Assembly: GCA_036557885.1 (NCBI GenBank)
Contig: DATBGS010000023.1
Location: 1 to 5,590 of the forward strand
Direction: 5' to 3'
Source of the DNA: DATBGS01 sp036557885
GTDB taxonomy: Bacteria; Chloroflexota; Ktedonobacteria; Ktedonobacterales; DATBGS01
DNA length: 5,590 bases
Shown: one piece after another, positions 4,380 through 5,590 of the stretch
Numbering within the stretch: the stretch's first letter is position 1
How the letters are laid out: the number at the start of each line of letters is the position of its first letter
The notes under the pieces: generated by a model
What the model saw: only the letters and a program-made list of their open reading frames with translations
Told to the model about the DNA's origin: nothing
Databases searched by the model: none
Translations under genes and position numbers: made by a program

Positions 4380-5590
4380 ATGACACAACAACACACGCAG
4401 GCGGTGCGCTCGTATCTCCGCCAGTTTGGGCGGATGAACCGGAATGCCCGCCTGTATTTATATAGCAATATCCTGAGTTCCATCACGGTTGGCATCTTCA
4501 CGCTCCTTTACAACCTCTATCTGGTTTCGCTGGGCTATCAGGCTGATTTCATCGGGTGGCTGCTCGCCATTGGCGTGGCAGGTGGCGCCGTTGGCATTGC
4601 CGCCTCCAGCCCCATCCTGGGGCGCATTGGGGCCAAAGCCGCGCTGTTCTGGTCAAGCGTGGTGGCGGGCGCGATGGGCGCGCTTCAGCTCATCTATCCA
4701 GCAGCGGCCTGCCTGCTCATCACCAGCTTTCTAGCCGGCATTGCCGGCGGGCTATATCTCATCATAGGCGCGCCGCTGCTGGCCGAAGGCAGCACCGAAA
4801 GTTCGCGTGGGCATATCTTTAGCCTGAACGCCGCGCTGGCGCTGGTGACAACCGTGATTGGGCAGGCGTTGGGCGGCTCGCTGCCCACGCTGGCAAGTCT
4901 GCCTGCTGTTGTGCATTCGCCAATTTATCAGGCTATACAGCCCGCGCTGGTGGCGGGGGCCAAAGCCCAAAGCTACGAGCTAGCCCTGCTGCTGGCCGGG
5001 CTGATTGCCGCTCCCTCTTTCCTGCCGATCATCTTGATGGACCCAACCCCGCCAGCACAGCGCGAAGGTACGCGCCAGATGGGGAGCTGGCTGACGCGCC
5101 AGGCAACAGGCAGCAAGATGAGGCGGGCGCTGCTTTTGCGCAGCACGCTGAGCACAGCATGGGCGAAGGGGCGCAAGGCGCTGCGCGGCCCGATTGGGCA
5201 GCTTGCGGTAGTGGAAGGATTGATTGGGCTGGGCGCGGGCCTGTTCATCCCCTATTTTAACCTGTACTTTGTGCAGCATCTGGGCGTCAGCACTGATCTG
5301 TACGGGCTGATCACGGCTGGCTCAACGCTGCTGATGGCGCTCACCACGCTGGCCGGACCATACTTTGCCGCCAAACTGGGGAAGGTGCGCGGCACTGTGA
5401 TCGCGCATCTGGCCTCGCTGCCGTTTCTCTTTACATTGGGGCTGACCCGCGCCCTGCCGCTGGTGCTGCTGGCCTATCTGGTACGCTGGAGCCTGATGAA
5501 CATGGCCGAGCCGGTGCTGCTCAGCTTCTTTATGAGCATTGTGCCCCAGGAGCAGCGCGCCACCGCCAACAGCGCCTATACGCTGAGCTT
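4380..5590 (+). CDS. MFS transporter, 3' end beyond the window
   Basis: This frame stays open for 403 codons to the last base and encodes a polytopic inner-membrane protein with many hydrophobic helices. It is probably a 12-helix Major Facilitator Superfamily carrier with its last helices missing here. The two halves resemble each other, as expected for MFS. NLYLVSLGYQADFIGWLLAIG (45-65) is echoed by NLYFVQHLGVSTDLYGLITAG (294-314), and the degenerate loop motifs GRIGAK (81-86) and AAKLGKVRG (330-338) sit at equivalent places. A hydrophilic central loop spans about 221-270, and RATANSAY (393-400) resembles a conserved late MFS segment. The substrate cannot be told. Efflux is as likely as uptake. 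The ATG at 4380 lacks a well-spaced Shine-Dalgarno sequence. AGGGGG at 4361-4366 is 13 nt away, and ATG 4434 (residue 19) is a possible alternative. The 50-bp gap without a clear promoter suggests cotranscription with the upstream genes. Confidence 0.88.
   Translation, partial: MTQQHTQAVRSYLRQFGRMNRNARLYLYSNILSSITVGIFTLLYNLYLVSLGYQADFIGWLLAIGVAGGAVGIAASSPILGRIGAKAALFWSSVVAGAMGALQLIYPAAACLLITSFLAGIAGGLYLIIGAPLLAEGSTESSRGHIFSLNAALALVTTVIGQALGGSLPTLASLPAVVHSPIYQAIQPALVAGAKAQSYELALLLAGLIAAPSFLPIILMDPTPPAQREGTRQMGSWLTRQATGSKMRRALLLRSTLSTAWAKGRKALRGPIGQLAVVEGLIGLGAGLFIPYFNLYFVQHLGVSTDLYGLITAGSTLLMALTTLAGPYFAAKLGKVRGTVIAHLASLPFLFTLGLTRALPLVLLAYLVRWSLMNMAEPVLLSFFMSIVPQEQRATANSAYTLS

Overview
The window is GC-rich bacterial DNA with every supported gene on the + strand. 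It most resembles a Chloroflexota genome, perhaps Ktedonobacteria-like. That guess rests on a high-GC valS preceded by a full T-box leader, on the Gram-positive-style Shine-Dalgarno sequences, and on the look of the ValRS protein. The lineage is an inference, because no rRNA or other marker is present.

Layout. Positions 1-53 hold no recognisable gene. A sigma-70-type promoter (54-82) drives a leader of about 355 nt that contains a complete tRNA(Val)-sensing T-box riboswitch. It has Stem I with a GUG specifier, Stem II, a probable IIA/B pseudoknot, Stem III, an antiterminator and an intrinsic terminator ending at 419. The leader controls valS (447-3134), an intact 895-aa valyl-tRNA synthetase with catalytic, editing, anticodon-binding and C-terminal coiled-coil regions. 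The logic is that uncharged tRNA(Val) stabilises the antiterminator and switches on more synthetase.

Positions 3135-3467 are a 333-bp gap. It holds a terminator-like hairpin, a good extended -10 promoter (3257-3285), and a leader of about 175 nt with several hairpins, the last of which can cover the Shine-Dalgarno sequence of the next gene. Two small unrecognised membrane proteins follow, each 141 aa, at 3468-3893 (two TM helices) and 3904-4329 (one TM helix plus a Pro/Gln/Gly-rich tail). They look translationally coupled and may work together at the membrane.

After a 50-bp gap containing a strong hairpin, a Major Facilitator Superfamily transporter begins at 4380 and stays open to the window end (403 codons seen). 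It is on the same strand and has no clear promoter of its own, so it may be the third gene of the same transcript.

The least ordinary signals are regulatory: the extra 5' hairpin of the T-box leader that duplicates a 10-nt segment of its pseudoknot region, the GUG specifier, and the structured leader of the small-membrane-protein operon. I see no CRISPR array, mobile element, tRNA or rRNA.
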